Shown here in pieces: positions 1 through 11,722 of a stretch of DNA of 64,000 bases (position 1 is the stretch's first letter; the number at the start of each line of letters is the position of its first letter). The stretch is taken from NCBI GenBank assembly GCA_023055425.1, contig JALGPY010000003.1, positions 54,731,891 through 54,795,890 of the forward strand. The letters are read 5' to 3'. The stretch is from Linanthus parryae. Taxonomy: Eukaryota; Streptophyta; Magnoliopsida; Ericales; Polemoniaceae. Both the position numbers and the translations under genes were made by a program. The notes below the pieces were generated by a model. It made no database searches, had not been told where the DNA came from, and saw only the letters and a list, made by a program, of their open reading frames with translations.

Positions 1-2540
1 TATGATTCCCAAAAGATCATATCTTTGCCTAATAAGTCTTACATGTTTCATATGATTCAATAATCAAATGAGTTCCAGAAATCCATCCTCATGGGGTTCT
101 AGATATGTATCTCTTATTTATGGGGCCTAAACAATAATGCTAAAGATAAGTGAAGTTCATATCATTATATGCAAACCTCTAGGCATTAATGTTATAGATG
201 AAATTATCATGATCATGGATAAAGAATCCTCTTAGACAAAATTGCATTACTATAATGCATACCATAATAAATGGAACAACATTTGTCCTTTTATTATGAT
301 AAGGAGCTTTCTTGTCCAAACAAGAAACTATGATAATGGTCCTACTCATAGTAGGGACATTATCGCTTTTTGTCTAATTCATGAACAATTTCTTAAAGGT
401 AGAAATAATTCCCTACGGCTTTTCAGCAACCCTTTGCTTCATAGCCCCACGTGTAGGATTATTTCTTCCTTATCCAATTGTCTTCGTCTCTTGAGATCCT
501 CCACATTTCTATAAATGTGAGATCCTCATCTAGTATCATATACTTATGGTGATGAGATAGACACATTGATTTATATAACAAAAATACCCAAATCGGAATT
601 CATAATTCCTTTATTTTTTACTTCCAGGTACTTTGGGTAGTTTCTCTTCCTCTACACCACCTTTGGGACTTCGAGGCAACTTGGTTTTAGCAACAAGCTT
701 GCTTTATACCCATGGGGTCGGCGCAAACTGTTTTTGCCCTTACCCATGTTGTTATCCATTAACAACTTTGCCCGTGCCCATTATTAATGTTTTGTTTAGT
801 GATTTTCCAATCATATTGAGTAAATCAACTTTAAAACAAAACTATAATTGCATCCAATGCAATTCTTGGTCCACTTGGGTGAATAACCGTTTATTCTTTA
901 TCTATCTCATAGATAATGCCCATTCACTAAAGTTTCAATCATATTGAATTAGCTTATTTGCATAACGCAAAGTGGAGCAACACTTCAAACCTTTCATGTT
1001 TAGCTCGCTCTTTTGAAAGAGCTTCTTTTAATGTATGATCATATCATACTTCTCCATGTCTCTCTTCTTGCCTCTAGAGCTAAGAGTTCATGGCAGCTAA
1101 CATGAGGCAAGTCACATCCAAAGAACCATTCTTTGACGTTCCTTCCATTAGGTTTTAGTGTGTTTTGGTAGTTGGTAGGTGTTCTACGATGTACAACAAT
1201 TTCTCTTTTATTTGAGAACAATTCTCAATTTTATACCAGTCTAGGAAATAGATAGAGTCGCGTTTTTATTTGTTTAATGCCATGGGTATTCAACATAATA
1301 GGATTATGCAAAGTTTGTGACGTATAACTATATTCAACAAGGATTTAAATTGTTAAACATAGCTCCCACTATTTTACTTCGGATTAATAACCCTCAAGAT
1401 ATTAATGCGGAAAATATCCTTATATTTTCTAGTGGGCCAAGATCCATGTTTCATCTCCTTATGAGCTTGCTTTGGCAAGTCACCCGTAATTTGACTACTT
1501 TAGGTAGGAACAATTCCAATTGCATCCCTTATGCAACTCTTGGTTCAATTGGGCAAATAACTCCTTATTTATCCATCCGTATGGATAATCCCAATTGGTT
1601 GCCTCTAGGTTTCTTAATCATATTAATAGCCCAGTTGTGTTCAACCTCTTATTTAAACAATTGCACATTGTTACGTGCCATCGCATTCCATCATTATGAA
1701 CCAAGTTGCCCTGCTTTGGCACGCACGAACTTGATAAATAATGATGATAATGAGTGTTTAAATAACGAGAAGGCAAGAACACAATATTTGAATTTTGAGG
1801 GATTTTAAATTCAATTTTTAATTGTTTTGTTGATCAATATCAACTAATCTATCTATTTGAGTTTGGGCACAACTCCAAATAATAGATCCGGGTTGTCTAA
1901 TTATCTTATTATCCTAATTGCATGCATCAACCATACACCAACCACAAAATAATAAGACAATAAAGTAAACAACCACAAAACAAAAATTAAACGTGATGTG
2001 GATATGACCTTTTCTAGACTAAGATAATTCCAAGCCAATGGAATTATCTATGAACCCTAAACAAGCACATGTCCATGCGTCTTGATCTTTTGGTCCATCC
2101 TTCATAGTCCTTGTGGAATGCTCCATGCTCCATGCTCCATCTTTTGTGGCTTCTTTGGCTTTGGGCTTCTTTTCTTCAATCTTGGCTAACAATCTACTTT
2201 ATCTAGCACTAGCTAATATCTATACTAAATAAAATAAATCTCACAAGTTGAGAAAAAAAAATGGCACGCAGGCCATAAAACCCTAATTAATTATTACAAT
2301 TAATTGATCAGCTCGCAGGCCGTAAAACCAAACCACAAAATTAAACATCCACATCAAACCACATCCTAAGGCCAAATCCAATCACCATGCGAATTGCACA
2401 TAAACAGTTAAAATCCAATTTTAACGCGCTTGGTCAATTTTAATTGATTTTAGGATTTCTAGGGTTAAAACGGTCCATGGGCCCAACAATCAAATTGCCC
2501 GGGCCCAAAAAGGTGAACCGCAAGGCCCTAGGGCCGGCCG

Positions 2541-2576
2541 GCCCCTAGCCCACGCGGCTAGGCCGCGGGCTAGGGC
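2541..2576. repeat. GC-rich inverted repeat in the Copia 5' internal region
   Basis: Two arms, cctagcccacgcggc and gccgcgggctagg, pair almost perfectly around a loop of a few bases, with one bulged base. The hairpin lies in a GC-rich island (about 2510-2660) inside otherwise AT-rich DNA, in what would be the untranslated leader of the element. Confidence 0.55.
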
Positions 2577-2944
2577 TGCCCCGGCCCCTAGGGCGGCCTT
2601 GCTTGGGCGGCAAGCAAGAGGGGCGGTCCCCTAGGGGGGCCGAACCTCCTTTGGGAGTTGTTTCCAAAACAACTCCCTTGCTTGGTGCCCAAGTTTGGTT
2701 GTTTCCTTGTATGGAAAGAACTCTTTCTTCCCCAAGGATGCCCAAACCCTAGATCTAAGATCCTAAAAATTCTCAAACTCACTAATTCATGCATCCAATG
2801 CAAAAATTAGATCTTGTTATGAAATTTTATTGACAAATTGCATCCCATGCTTGATTTGTCTTGTTTTACGCGATAAACAATCAATTTAAGGTGTAAAACA
2901 ACTAAAACGTAACACATAAACCACGTTTATGCTCTACGACCTGT

Positions 2945-2957
2945 GGCTCTGATGCCA
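2945..2957 (-). other. Primer binding site (initiator tRNA-Met type)
   Basis: On the minus strand this reads TGGCATCAGAGCC, one base from the usual plant Copia site TGGTATCAGAGCC. It lies one base inside the LTR end at 2959. This sets the strand of the element as minus and the LTR at 2959-4430 as its 5' LTR. Confidence 0.8.
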
Positions 2958-2958
2958 C

Positions 2959-4430
2959 TGCAAGGTTTTGATTCATGGATGCGCAACGGAAACAATAATT
3001 AACCATGCAAAACCCTCCAAGGATCACAAGTCAAGAGACATAACGATGGTAAGGGTTAGAAATCATAAACACACCTTGGGGTTCTCCTTTGATGACTTCA
3101 AACGCGAATAGTGTCACGTCTCTACGGTTGATCCACGCCTAGAGGTGAGATCTAGACCCTCCAATTCCATGTGCTAGCTAGGAAGAATGGAGGAGGAAGA
3201 AGGAACCAAGCAACAATGGAGTGCCAAGAGGTGGGGCGGCTCTCTTTTGGCCGACGGGTAGGGGGCGGTCCCATAAAGGGGTTTCGGCCCTCTTTTTGGG
3301 ACTTTCTCTCTCCTTGCTTTATTTTCTCCTTTCTTCTATCAAATAGATGTGTAGTGTGTAGAGAGAAAAATAAGCTAGGAGTGTTCTTTATATAGTCCAA
3401 CAACTCCTTGTCCTACTACATAAAGAACCCCTCATAATCCTACTCAAGTTCGGATTAGTCCCTTTTGCAAAATAGTCCTTATCATATCAATACATGGATT
3501 AGTTTTATTTGCAAATTAATCCTAATCATGTCTCTACATGAATTAGGCCACCTTGGCAAATCCTAATCATGTCTAGTTCACCCCTATATGGCGTGTGACC
3601 CCATAGGTTCTATTTAGTTGGTAGTAACAATTTACTAATATGGAGCGGCCTCTAGCAAGACATCCATTCTAGCCAACAAATAGAATAGTCATCATGACAA
3701 ACCTTGTGCAAGTAATTGTCTCATACCTTTGTCTCAATATCCGGATTGGACACGAGACATACAAGTCACACTCGTATATCCAATCCATAGTTTCTCGATC
3801 CTGGGAATATCCTTATTCGTGCAAATAACATCAATATCCTATATTGATTTATTTGAGTCTGGCCAGACATTTTATAAGCACTATCCCTCGAGTGGCCTAG
3901 GATATTTGCTCCCGTTATGTGGGAGGGACAAATTCTATCTACGTCCACTACGATTTCTAAGCTTGCTTCTTATTGTATCCAGTACACGCCTTTATAACAT
4001 CCAGTACACGCCTTTATAACTACCCAGTTACGGTGTAGCGTTTAACGCTACCAAGATCACAATAATCCACAACTAGATAATCTAGTGACTTCAAGTCTAA
4101 GGATGACAATACCATTGCACCGCGAGAAGCGCTTGTGACTTAACATAACGTGTATGTAGCCTTCTCGGAGATGGGTCAATCCAGTATGCCATTACTCCTA
4201 ATGCATACCCATGTGTTGGATCATGATATCTCCATATCAATCCAACCCCATACTAGTCTATAGATGATTGTCCTATTAATCATTATAATTGACTAGGGAT
4301 ATTTAAGAATATAACACTTATATTCTAAGGACTTCATTCATGTTAACATATCTCCATATCGATAACATAATGAATCGTAAATCCATAAATGTCACAATTA
4401 ATTGATTGCCTCTAGGGCACAATTCCAACA
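2959..4430 (-). mobile_element. 5' LTR of the Angela/BARE-type Copia element (copy 1)
   Basis: A 1472-bp LTR. In element sense it begins TGTTGGAATTGTGCCCTAGA, the conserved start of Angela/BARE LTRs, and ends TTGCA just before the primer binding site. It aligns along its length with the copies at 48361-49857 and 52567-53999. A short tandem duplication lies inside it (about 3978-4020, a repeated ccagtacacgcctttataac block). The base run after 4430 is tggtc; the matching target duplication would lie left of the window. Confidence 0.8.
3386..3395 (-). promoter_or_regulatory. TATA box of Angela LTR copy 1
   Basis: On the minus strand this reads CTATATAAAG. The same box is kept at the matching place in LTR copies 2 and 3. 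It is the likely core promoter of the element. Confidence 0.55.
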
Positions 4431-6558
4431 TGGTCTAATGTAACCAATAAGGTCACGGTAGTGAACCAAATAACAACTCGTACAAGTTACCTTTCACTTT
4501 ACGTTTCTTAGTGTCTTAAGAGTATTTTTTTTCTTCAGAAAACTGTTGATCCCCGATTCCGGTGATACAAATCCAAAAAGAAAGAATAAATACAGTAATG
4601 ATGGGTTCAAGGTAAACATAACTTCATGACGTTCAAAGATAAATTTCAACTCCACCGATTTATTTCAAGATAGGAATCATTTTTAGCATACAAATATTCT
4701 GATAGTCCAATTGTAAATCCTTTAAGCAGATAACACATTGAAAAACTCATTTTGATGACTGAAGCGTCGAGCACTTAACTTACCTTAAGTAGAATCAGCA
4801 AACAACACGAACTAGCTCCTACGGATAGATGTAACCCTTGTCTACGAACTCGTCGCCTCTAAATTTATAGTTTCTAATCAATCCAAAGTCTGGCACATAA
4901 CATGCATATATGCGATGTGAAATACCCCTAAAAACTAGTGCCGGAGCGAGGCATCCTAATTTAATTTCAAGACGAATCAATTCTTTTTTCTTTTTCCTTG
5001 AAAAATATTTGTACCTAATTAACAAATATTTACTAAAATTTTAAGAGCAAAATACTCATTGATAATTAAACGTATGTATATACTTTAGTAGTGCAAGGAA
5101 TAAATAGATACTTATTATTAATATACTCAAAATATCTACAAATATTACCTCAAAATGATAATTAGAGATACTAGTAATTATAAAGAAGTATAAATTTCAT
5201 CAAGTAATTCTATATTGTGGATGATATATATTTTTGCTAAATAAAATATTTAGTATTTCACAATAAATACCATTTTCACCCTAGTATTCTACTTAAATTG
5301 AATAAATATTTAATTAACAAATTTATTTGTTAAAGAAAAGCTAAAAACTTATAACCATTTGAAACTCTTTATCTACACAAAATTATGTTTACACTTTTCA
5401 AATAACTAACACAATTTTTTTTATCCTCATAAGTCTTTATATTGACTATATATTTTGATTAAATAAGATATATAATACTAAGCTATAGCTTGTTCCAAAT
5501 ATTGAAAACTTGTTCTAGTTGAAATATATACGTATAAGTGTGTATATATGTAAAAACTACATTTATTCTAATTTACATTGTAAAATTAGTAACTCTAGAT
5601 ATGATTTCAACAAAATAAATACTAATTAGTTATATTTGATAAAGCATAAAATATAAACTACTATAAGCTCCCCCAAGAATTCCAAAATCAACACTTAGTC
5701 ACCCCTCGTCACACACACCATAGTTTATATAAAAGCCAAATCATAACCTCATGATTTCTGGAACAACACTTTTACCCCCAAGTTCACACACAATACTGTT
5801 TATATAAAAGACAATTCATACCGTCAAAGTTTATGAAACAACACTTTCACTCCCCAGAAACTTTCTGAAAAATCATATTTTAACCCCCCAACCAAGAACA
5901 TTCAAACTAACGTATCAAAACATGAATTCAAGGCTACAAAACATGGTTTTGATTGCAAATTATGACTTAGGTAAAGAGTTAGGGCATACCCATACCAAAA
6001 ATCGCGAGAAACGGTGAAGAAACGAGGCGGGTCGAACTACCCGTCGGCGGCGCTCGGCGGTGACGGCCGACGGTGCTTCTACGGTGACTTCTAGCTGCGG
6101 CTGAGCCTTCCAAAGGCTTGGTCGGACCTCTCTGACTTGAACGGAGCTGGTTTGAAGGCGTGGGTCGTCACGGTTGAGCTCCGGCGATCTTCTCGCCGGA
6201 ATCCATGGAGGTCCGACGGCGTTCTTGGCGGCTGCTGCTGTTGCTGCAGATCTTTCGTCTCCGGGTGGCTTCGTCGAGAAAGGTAGTGATGGGGAGAGAA
6301 AAAGAGAGCAGGGAAAGAGGGAGAGATGGACGGCAGTGGGGGTGGCGGCCATTTTTCCGGTGGGTCTTCTCGTCGGGAAGGCAGCGGCCTTGATGCCGTT
6401 GCTGCTGCTTCCTGCTGCTAAACGGAGGCTAGAGAGAGAGATAGAGGGAGAGAGGAGAAGAGAGAGGGCTGGTGGTGATGGGAGTGATGGTGGTGATTGG
6501 CTGTGGTGTGTTCCCGAAGAAGAAGGAAAAGAAATAGAGAAGGGAGGGAGAGAAGGAC

Positions 6559-6593
<35 letters not shown>

Positions 6594-6811
6594 TGGGTGC
6601 TGGGAAACAAAAATTGAGTTTCCTAAGAAAATTTATAGGTAAAGATAATTACACCCCCTAGCTTCATAAACTTTATAAATAACCCCAACATAACTATTTA
6701 ACGTTGTCTAAAATATAACAACCTCCCCACTAGCCATCTATTTTTGGGAATAAACATTTAAACTTCAAGAAAAAAGACGTCAATTATATCTAGAAAAATA
6801 CGGGTGTTACA
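4431..6811. mobile_element. Probable Ty3/gypsy (Tekay-like) LTR
   Basis: The right end reads cgggtgttaca on the plus strand, that is TGTAACACCCG on the minus strand, a typical end of chromovirus LTRs. The left end is fixed only by the abutting Copia LTR, so this piece may be truncated. The body is AT-rich (4431-5950) followed by a GC-rich block (about 5980-6480) and a GA/CT run. A minus-strand TATA-like CTATAAATTTT lies near 6630-6641, just upstream of the CT run, which fits transcription leftward. No primer binding site or internal coding region is seen. ORFs read on both strands of the GC-rich block, including a 216-codon one, look like chance products of base bias. Confidence 0.45.
6562..6590. 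repeat. GA/CT microsatellite
   Basis: An uninterrupted run of about 14 GA units inside the probable gypsy LTR, just downstream (minus strand) of its TATA-like box. Confidence 0.9.
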
Positions 6812-7753
6812 GATTATTATGAATGTGCGACACCGGCTTTACTTGGAGATCCCGATTTATATCTTGTAAGATTGTACGAAGCAAAAGTTATAATGACATA
6901 AAGTGGAAGCTGTTGTGCGTGGGTTTGTGCCTTATCCCTGATACAATACATTTCTAACAAATTATGACTGGTTACTATTATGAGATTATGAGGCGCTGTG
7001 ATGCGAACCTCCTTTTGATTATGTTATGGTTATGAGGCGCTATGATACGAACCTCCTGTGATTGAGTAATGGTTACGGTAGTGCTTTTGCACATTATGAG
7101 AAAGAGGTTGTGGATTGGATATGGTCACGCCCCGTATCAACTCGTTAGTAAAATGAACTCCTGGACTCGATTATCTTATCATTGAGAAAAGTGAAAGTTA
7201 TCATCTTGAGATTTAAAGTGATATTGTGAAATACTATTAACAGTACTTGATCCCCAAAGATGGTCCACATCATTGGGCTGGAATACGAAATTTGGAATCG
7301 TCACAAAGTATGACACATCAAATCAACGAGAACACTATCCCCGCAAATATTTGATCTTTATTAGCTAATATGTTATTTTTGTCAAATGCCTCATAATCTG
7401 TTTACGGGCTATGGGTGTTGGCCTACTCTGCCGTTTGCTAATCATTTTCTGTAAAACTGCGTCGACTTTTGCCATTAAAACCGCATGTTGGCTATCGAGG
7501 TGGGGAACGTTCACGACACCGCTGTATAGAGAAGCTTGAGTCTTAGAACATCAATCACGTAGTATTTCATTTTAATTTAAAATGTACTCTTAGCTTTTCA
7601 AATGCTATCACTGTTTATCTTGAAATTGTAATGAATTATGTTTTGAATTATCGATGGTTGTACTAGCTATGAACCGACGATCCTCATCCGTTCCCAATGA
7701 GGCTCATCACCACGGGCGGAGACATCCCTAGTTATTAATAAGGGTGTGTTACA
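6812..7753 (+). mobile_element. Probable Ty3/gypsy LTR fragment
   Basis: The segment ends gggtgtgttaca at 7753 and contains blocks typical of Tekay-type LTRs: twice-repeated ttatgaggcgctgtgatg-like units near 6985 and 7030, tggtcacgccccgta near 7122, and cacgggcggagacatcc near 7714. A start at 7122 (TGGTCACGCCCC) would give a 632-bp TG...CA unit, but no matching 5-bp target duplication flanks it. No coding sequence is seen. Confidence 0.4.
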
Positions 7754-7769
7754 CGACGCCTCTATGTTA

Positions 7770-8632
7770 TCCATACAAGCATATTGAACTGGTCTCCCTC
7801 TTCGCTGGTGCTAGCCTGCTGGAGGAAGGCGATTGAGATCTTGTCTCGTAGAATCTTGGCAAACGGCGGACGGTGTGAGGACGATTATGATCTCTCTCAA
7901 AACCCTCGTATTTGATACGAACAGTGCGATTAACTCATAAACCTAATCATGGCTGAGTAGGGTTTTTATAGATACGAGAAATCCAATTGTCCCTTAATCC
8001 TAACAATTAGCATCAAGTTTCACTTTGGTCCTTAATATGTTACGCTTATTAGTCAACTAATAATCATATTAATTCCATTTTGATAAACTTATGTGTGTGA
8101 CATTATAGGTTCCTAATTACGTTGGCGGTGATAGTTAAATTCCATTTAATTATCACAGAAAATGAGTGGTATCAAGCAATACATTAGTGACATCCTAGTA
8201 ATAGGAATGTCAGTGATCTGACAAACTACTATGACCAAAGTTCCCATGTTGTATAATTCCCTTGCCCATATATCCAAATTAGATACAAGACATGGAGTGT
8301 CACATGTGTATAACCAATCTATAGTTTCTTGATCCCCTGAGTAGACTTAGACAGACAAATAACATTACTATCTCACATTGATTTATTTGAAAACGACCAT
8401 GCATTTTCCTATGTTGCACTCATCGAGGGGCCATGGATATTTACTCCTCATATGTAGGAGGGGCAAATCATATACACATTACTCACACCCCTCTGCATGT
8501 TTTATAACATGTCCACTTACCGACTTTATAATCCCCTTGTCACAGAGTGATGTTTGACGATATTAAAATATGTCACTCCATGTCTAGGGAATGTAGTGAC
8601 TTCAAGCCAGAGGATCAGAACACCATATTAAT
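7770..8632 (-). mobile_element. Decayed Angela-like LTR remnant A
   Basis: The sequence shows the same order of blocks as the intact Angela LTRs: gtgtgacattataggttcc, a tatccaaattagatacaagacatgg block, cacattgatttatttga, and a tactcctcatatgtaggagg block. It is strongly diverged and stops at about 8632, before the part matching the conserved TGTTGGAA end. No coding content. Confidence 0.5.
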
Positions 8633-8639
8633 AGCTATA

Positions 8640-9720
8640 TGAGTGATCTCGTCTCACGAAATCTGCTGGACTCGGACGGTTCGAATTTCTCTCTCTCTAA
8701 AAACCCAAACTATTATGTATCATATATGAATAGTGTTAAAAAAACTTCAGAGCCCTAGCCACGGTGGAAGTGTATTTATAGGGACTAGAGTTTTTGACTT
8801 GACTATTAATCCTAACAGTTAGGATTGGTTTGCACTTATGTCCAAAATTCATAAATTCTCTTTAGTCCAACTCATGAGCAATTAACTCTAGTGTGATCCA
8901 TTCTCGTGTGTGACCTTTTAGGTACCTATTTACGTTGACAGTAATAATTACAAACATTGAGCGGTATCTAACAATACATCAATCCTACCCGAGTAATAGG
9001 AATGCCAGTGGCCTGACTAACCTCTAAGACCAATGCTACCGTGTCGTATAATCACTTTGCACATATATACAAAATAGATACAATACATGGAGTGTCACCC
9101 TTGTAAATCCAATCTATATTTTCTCAATTCCCTGTGAAAACTTAGATAGAGAAATGACATCAAAATCTCATATTGATTCATTTGAGCACGACCATGCATT
9201 TTCCTAAGTCTCACTCATCAAGTGGTCATGGATATTTACTCCCACTATGTAAGAGGGAAAAATAATATCTACATCACGCACACCCCTCAGTATGTTTCAT
9301 AACATATACAATTATCAATTTTATAATCACTTTGTTACAACGTGATGTTTGACGATATTGAAAAGGCCACTCCTCATCTATGGAATGTAGTGATTCCAAG
9401 TTATAGGATCACAACACCATTGTGAATAAGAAGCACTTGTGACACTAACATAACATCCATGTAGTGTTCTCATGGCTGGTCAATCTAGTACATAATTACT
9501 CCTAATGTGTATCCATGTGTCAGACTTGATATCTCATATCAATCTACCAACATACTAGTCTCGATGCACTACAGTCGGCTTAATTAACAATAATACTAGA
9601 CTATAGATATTTAAGAATGCAACATTTACTAAGGGCTTCATTATGTCAACATATCATCATATAGATTAAAAAATTAGTAAAATGCATTTATCATCAAATA
9701 AATATCACGATAATATCACC
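8640..9720 (-). mobile_element. Decayed Angela-like LTR remnant B
   Basis: This is a second run through the same block order, from gtgtgaccttttaggtacc near 8912 to the gaagcacttgtgac and atttaagaatgcaac blocks near 9440 and 9610. It lies in the same orientation directly after remnant A and reaches further towards the LTR end, but lacks the conserved tip. It abuts the 3' end of the next LINE. Confidence 0.5.
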
Positions 9721-9763
9721 TACAATCCGGGAATTATAAAGTCATTAGAAAACCATAGCTAAA

Positions 9764-11717
9764 TTAACACAACCTTTTACCCTCTTCATTTAAGGCACAA
9801 TTAGCTAAACGGTGAGCAAGTCTTTTACTATCCCTACTATCATACCACAATTTCCAGCTCTTTTCTTTGAGAGTTTCATGAATGCCAGTTGCCCTAGTCC
9901 TCCAATACCAGTGAGCTTTATATGGGTTCTTGCATGCCTTCACCACAGTTATAGCATCAGTCTCCAAACATATCAAATTCATATTTAACTTTTGACATAT
10001 CTTGATCCCCATTCTACAACTTTGAACTCTGCTTCATTCACATCTATTTCATCTTCAAAGTTTGTTTTCATCCATTTATGTCACCACTGTGATCTCTTAC
10101 AACAACACAAAACCCAATTTTTTTGACCTTGGCGCTTACATCACAATTCAACTTCCATGGACATTTTTCTGAAGCACTCCAACCTACCTTGAATTGGCCC
10201 ATTTTCAGTTCATAACAGGTCTTTTCTTCCTCTGCTACATGTTCCAAATAATCTTCATAGAATCTACATTTTGATCCTTTTAATTTTCTTGGGACCCATT
10301 TTTGCTCTTGGATTTAGCCAAGCTTGGTTTCTTACTCACCATAATGCATTCAAGTAGACAACAAAAAAATATCAATGTTTAGCTCATTGTACCTCTCATC
10401 TTTCTTTTCATGAAACATGAGCAAGAAACATTTCTTCATAGTGAGGTGTGGAGATTAGTCAGTTTGGATACCTAACAATAAGAACCACATTGCTCTTGTG
10501 GTTCCGATTTTGACAGATTTGGCAACTTTCGTCTTCTAATTTCACCCTTGAGCTCACATGCATTCTTGCAAGTAGGGTTTTAGCAGGTCCTCCACAAAAA
10601 CATGTTGACCCTATTATGGATCTTTACTTTCCAAATACACTTCCACATATTTGGATTTTGGGTCTCCTCCGATTTTTGAGTCCTCATCATATTTGGTAGG
10701 CTTCCTCCATTGTAACTTGACCATTTTTACCTTTCCTCCACACCCACTAATCTTTAGTTCTTTTCAGGGGAATAACGATTCAATTTACTTTTTTCCTCCT
10801 CAGTGAACCACTTGTTTAGCGTATCTTCCCTAAAATTCCATTTTCATAGTTAATTAATTCCTCCACCCTCTTTGAAGTTCTCAAAAGATCATCAGGTGGG
10901 TTTAGTTTGACTGCTACTAGGTTGGGAACCCAAGGGTCCTGCCAAATGTCTATTTTGTCCCCAGAACCTATAGCTTTGAAGGCAAACTTTTCAAATAATA
11001 TCTCTGCACTTGAGCAGCCCTTTCCAGAAATATGAATCTACACTCTTCTAATCCTACTTATCAAAACCAATTCTTCTACATTATTTGTTTTGGAGCATTT
11101 TCACCCAAAAAACCTTCTCATCCTTCCACATCTACCAGGCCAATTTTTCCACCAAAGCCTTGGTTATATTATTCTACATCTCTAAAGCCCATACCTCCTT
11201 TCACTTTGCTTAAAGACAAGTTTTCCCAACTCATATAGTACACTTTCCCTTTTCATTTTGAGTCTCCCCACCAAAAAATTGCAGCTCTAGCTTTTAATGT
11301 CTTGGTCACATTCTTTGGCAAAATGAATGTAGACATTACACATGAAGGAATTGCACACACTATATTGTTAATCAGGATTGCCATCATAAGCCACCATATT
11401 CCTTTCCCATCCATCAATTCTCATTGAAATATTTTCAATCATGCTCTGAAAGTGTCACTTTCTGAACTCATCTGCATCATTGGCAATCGCAGGTATAGAG
11501 GACCCTTCTTTACTTTTTTGAATTTTAGCTGGGATTTAACTTTTCTCCTCTTGTCACCCTCCACAGTTTGTCTGGTAAACACTGCAAACTTTGACTTATT
11601 GACTTTCTGACCTGAAATGTCCTCACAGTTGGAGGCAGAGGTTGAGATATAAAACTTCATCCTCAGTTTCCTTAGCCATCACCAAGAGGTCATTGGCAAA
11701 CATTAAATGTGTGATTG
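9764..11717 (-). pseudogene. L1-type LINE ORF2, C-terminal half (decayed)
   Basis: On the minus strand this holds the end of a plant L1 ORF2. It starts at the reverse transcriptase active-site region (THLMFANDLL at about 11717-11685, with FAND where FADD is usual), runs through a degraded zinc-binding linker near 10480-10640, and ends in an RNase H tail (9764-10012, with ETDAITVVKA and RLANCALNEEG). Several stops and frameshifts make it non-functional. It is the downstream half of the element whose upstream half lies at 13661-15893; the break is the insertion at 11723-13660. Removing the insertion and one target copy restores the reading frame across the junction. Confidence 0.75.
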
Positions 11718-11722
11718 GGTTG
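11718..11722. repeat. Target site duplication, left copy (ggttg)
   Basis: This is the 5-bp direct repeat matching 13661-13665. It lies in LINE coding sequence, which lets the pre-insertion reading frame be checked. Confidence 0.75.

Larger units (their letters stand above)
1..2957 (-). mobile_element. Decayed internal region of an Angela/BARE-type Copia retrotransposon
   Basis: Read on the minus strand from the LTR at 2959-4430, this is the 5' internal part of a Ty1/Copia element, now full of stops and frameshifts. Traces in order are a gag tail near 700-600, a protease-downstream segment near 540-440 (GSHIYRNVEDLKRRRQ-like, equivalent to the GSHICNNVQGLK block of Angela elements), and a GAG-pre-integrase segment near 130-60 (INKRYISR, then ESYETCK). 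No integrase or reverse transcriptase is visible because the window edge cuts the element. Plus-strand ORFs here are antisense noise. The lineage is inferred from these blocks and the LTR ends; the family assignment is reasonable, the exact gag and pol boundaries are not. Confidence 0.6.

Noticed and set aside
1317..1808. 163-codon plus-strand ORF
   Set aside because: It is antisense to decayed Angela gag sequence and shows no domain.
5960..6610. Overlapping ORFs of 216 (minus) and 139 (plus) codons
   Set aside because: They lie in a GC-rich and GA/CT-rich block of a probable LTR. Composition is low-complexity and no domain is seen.
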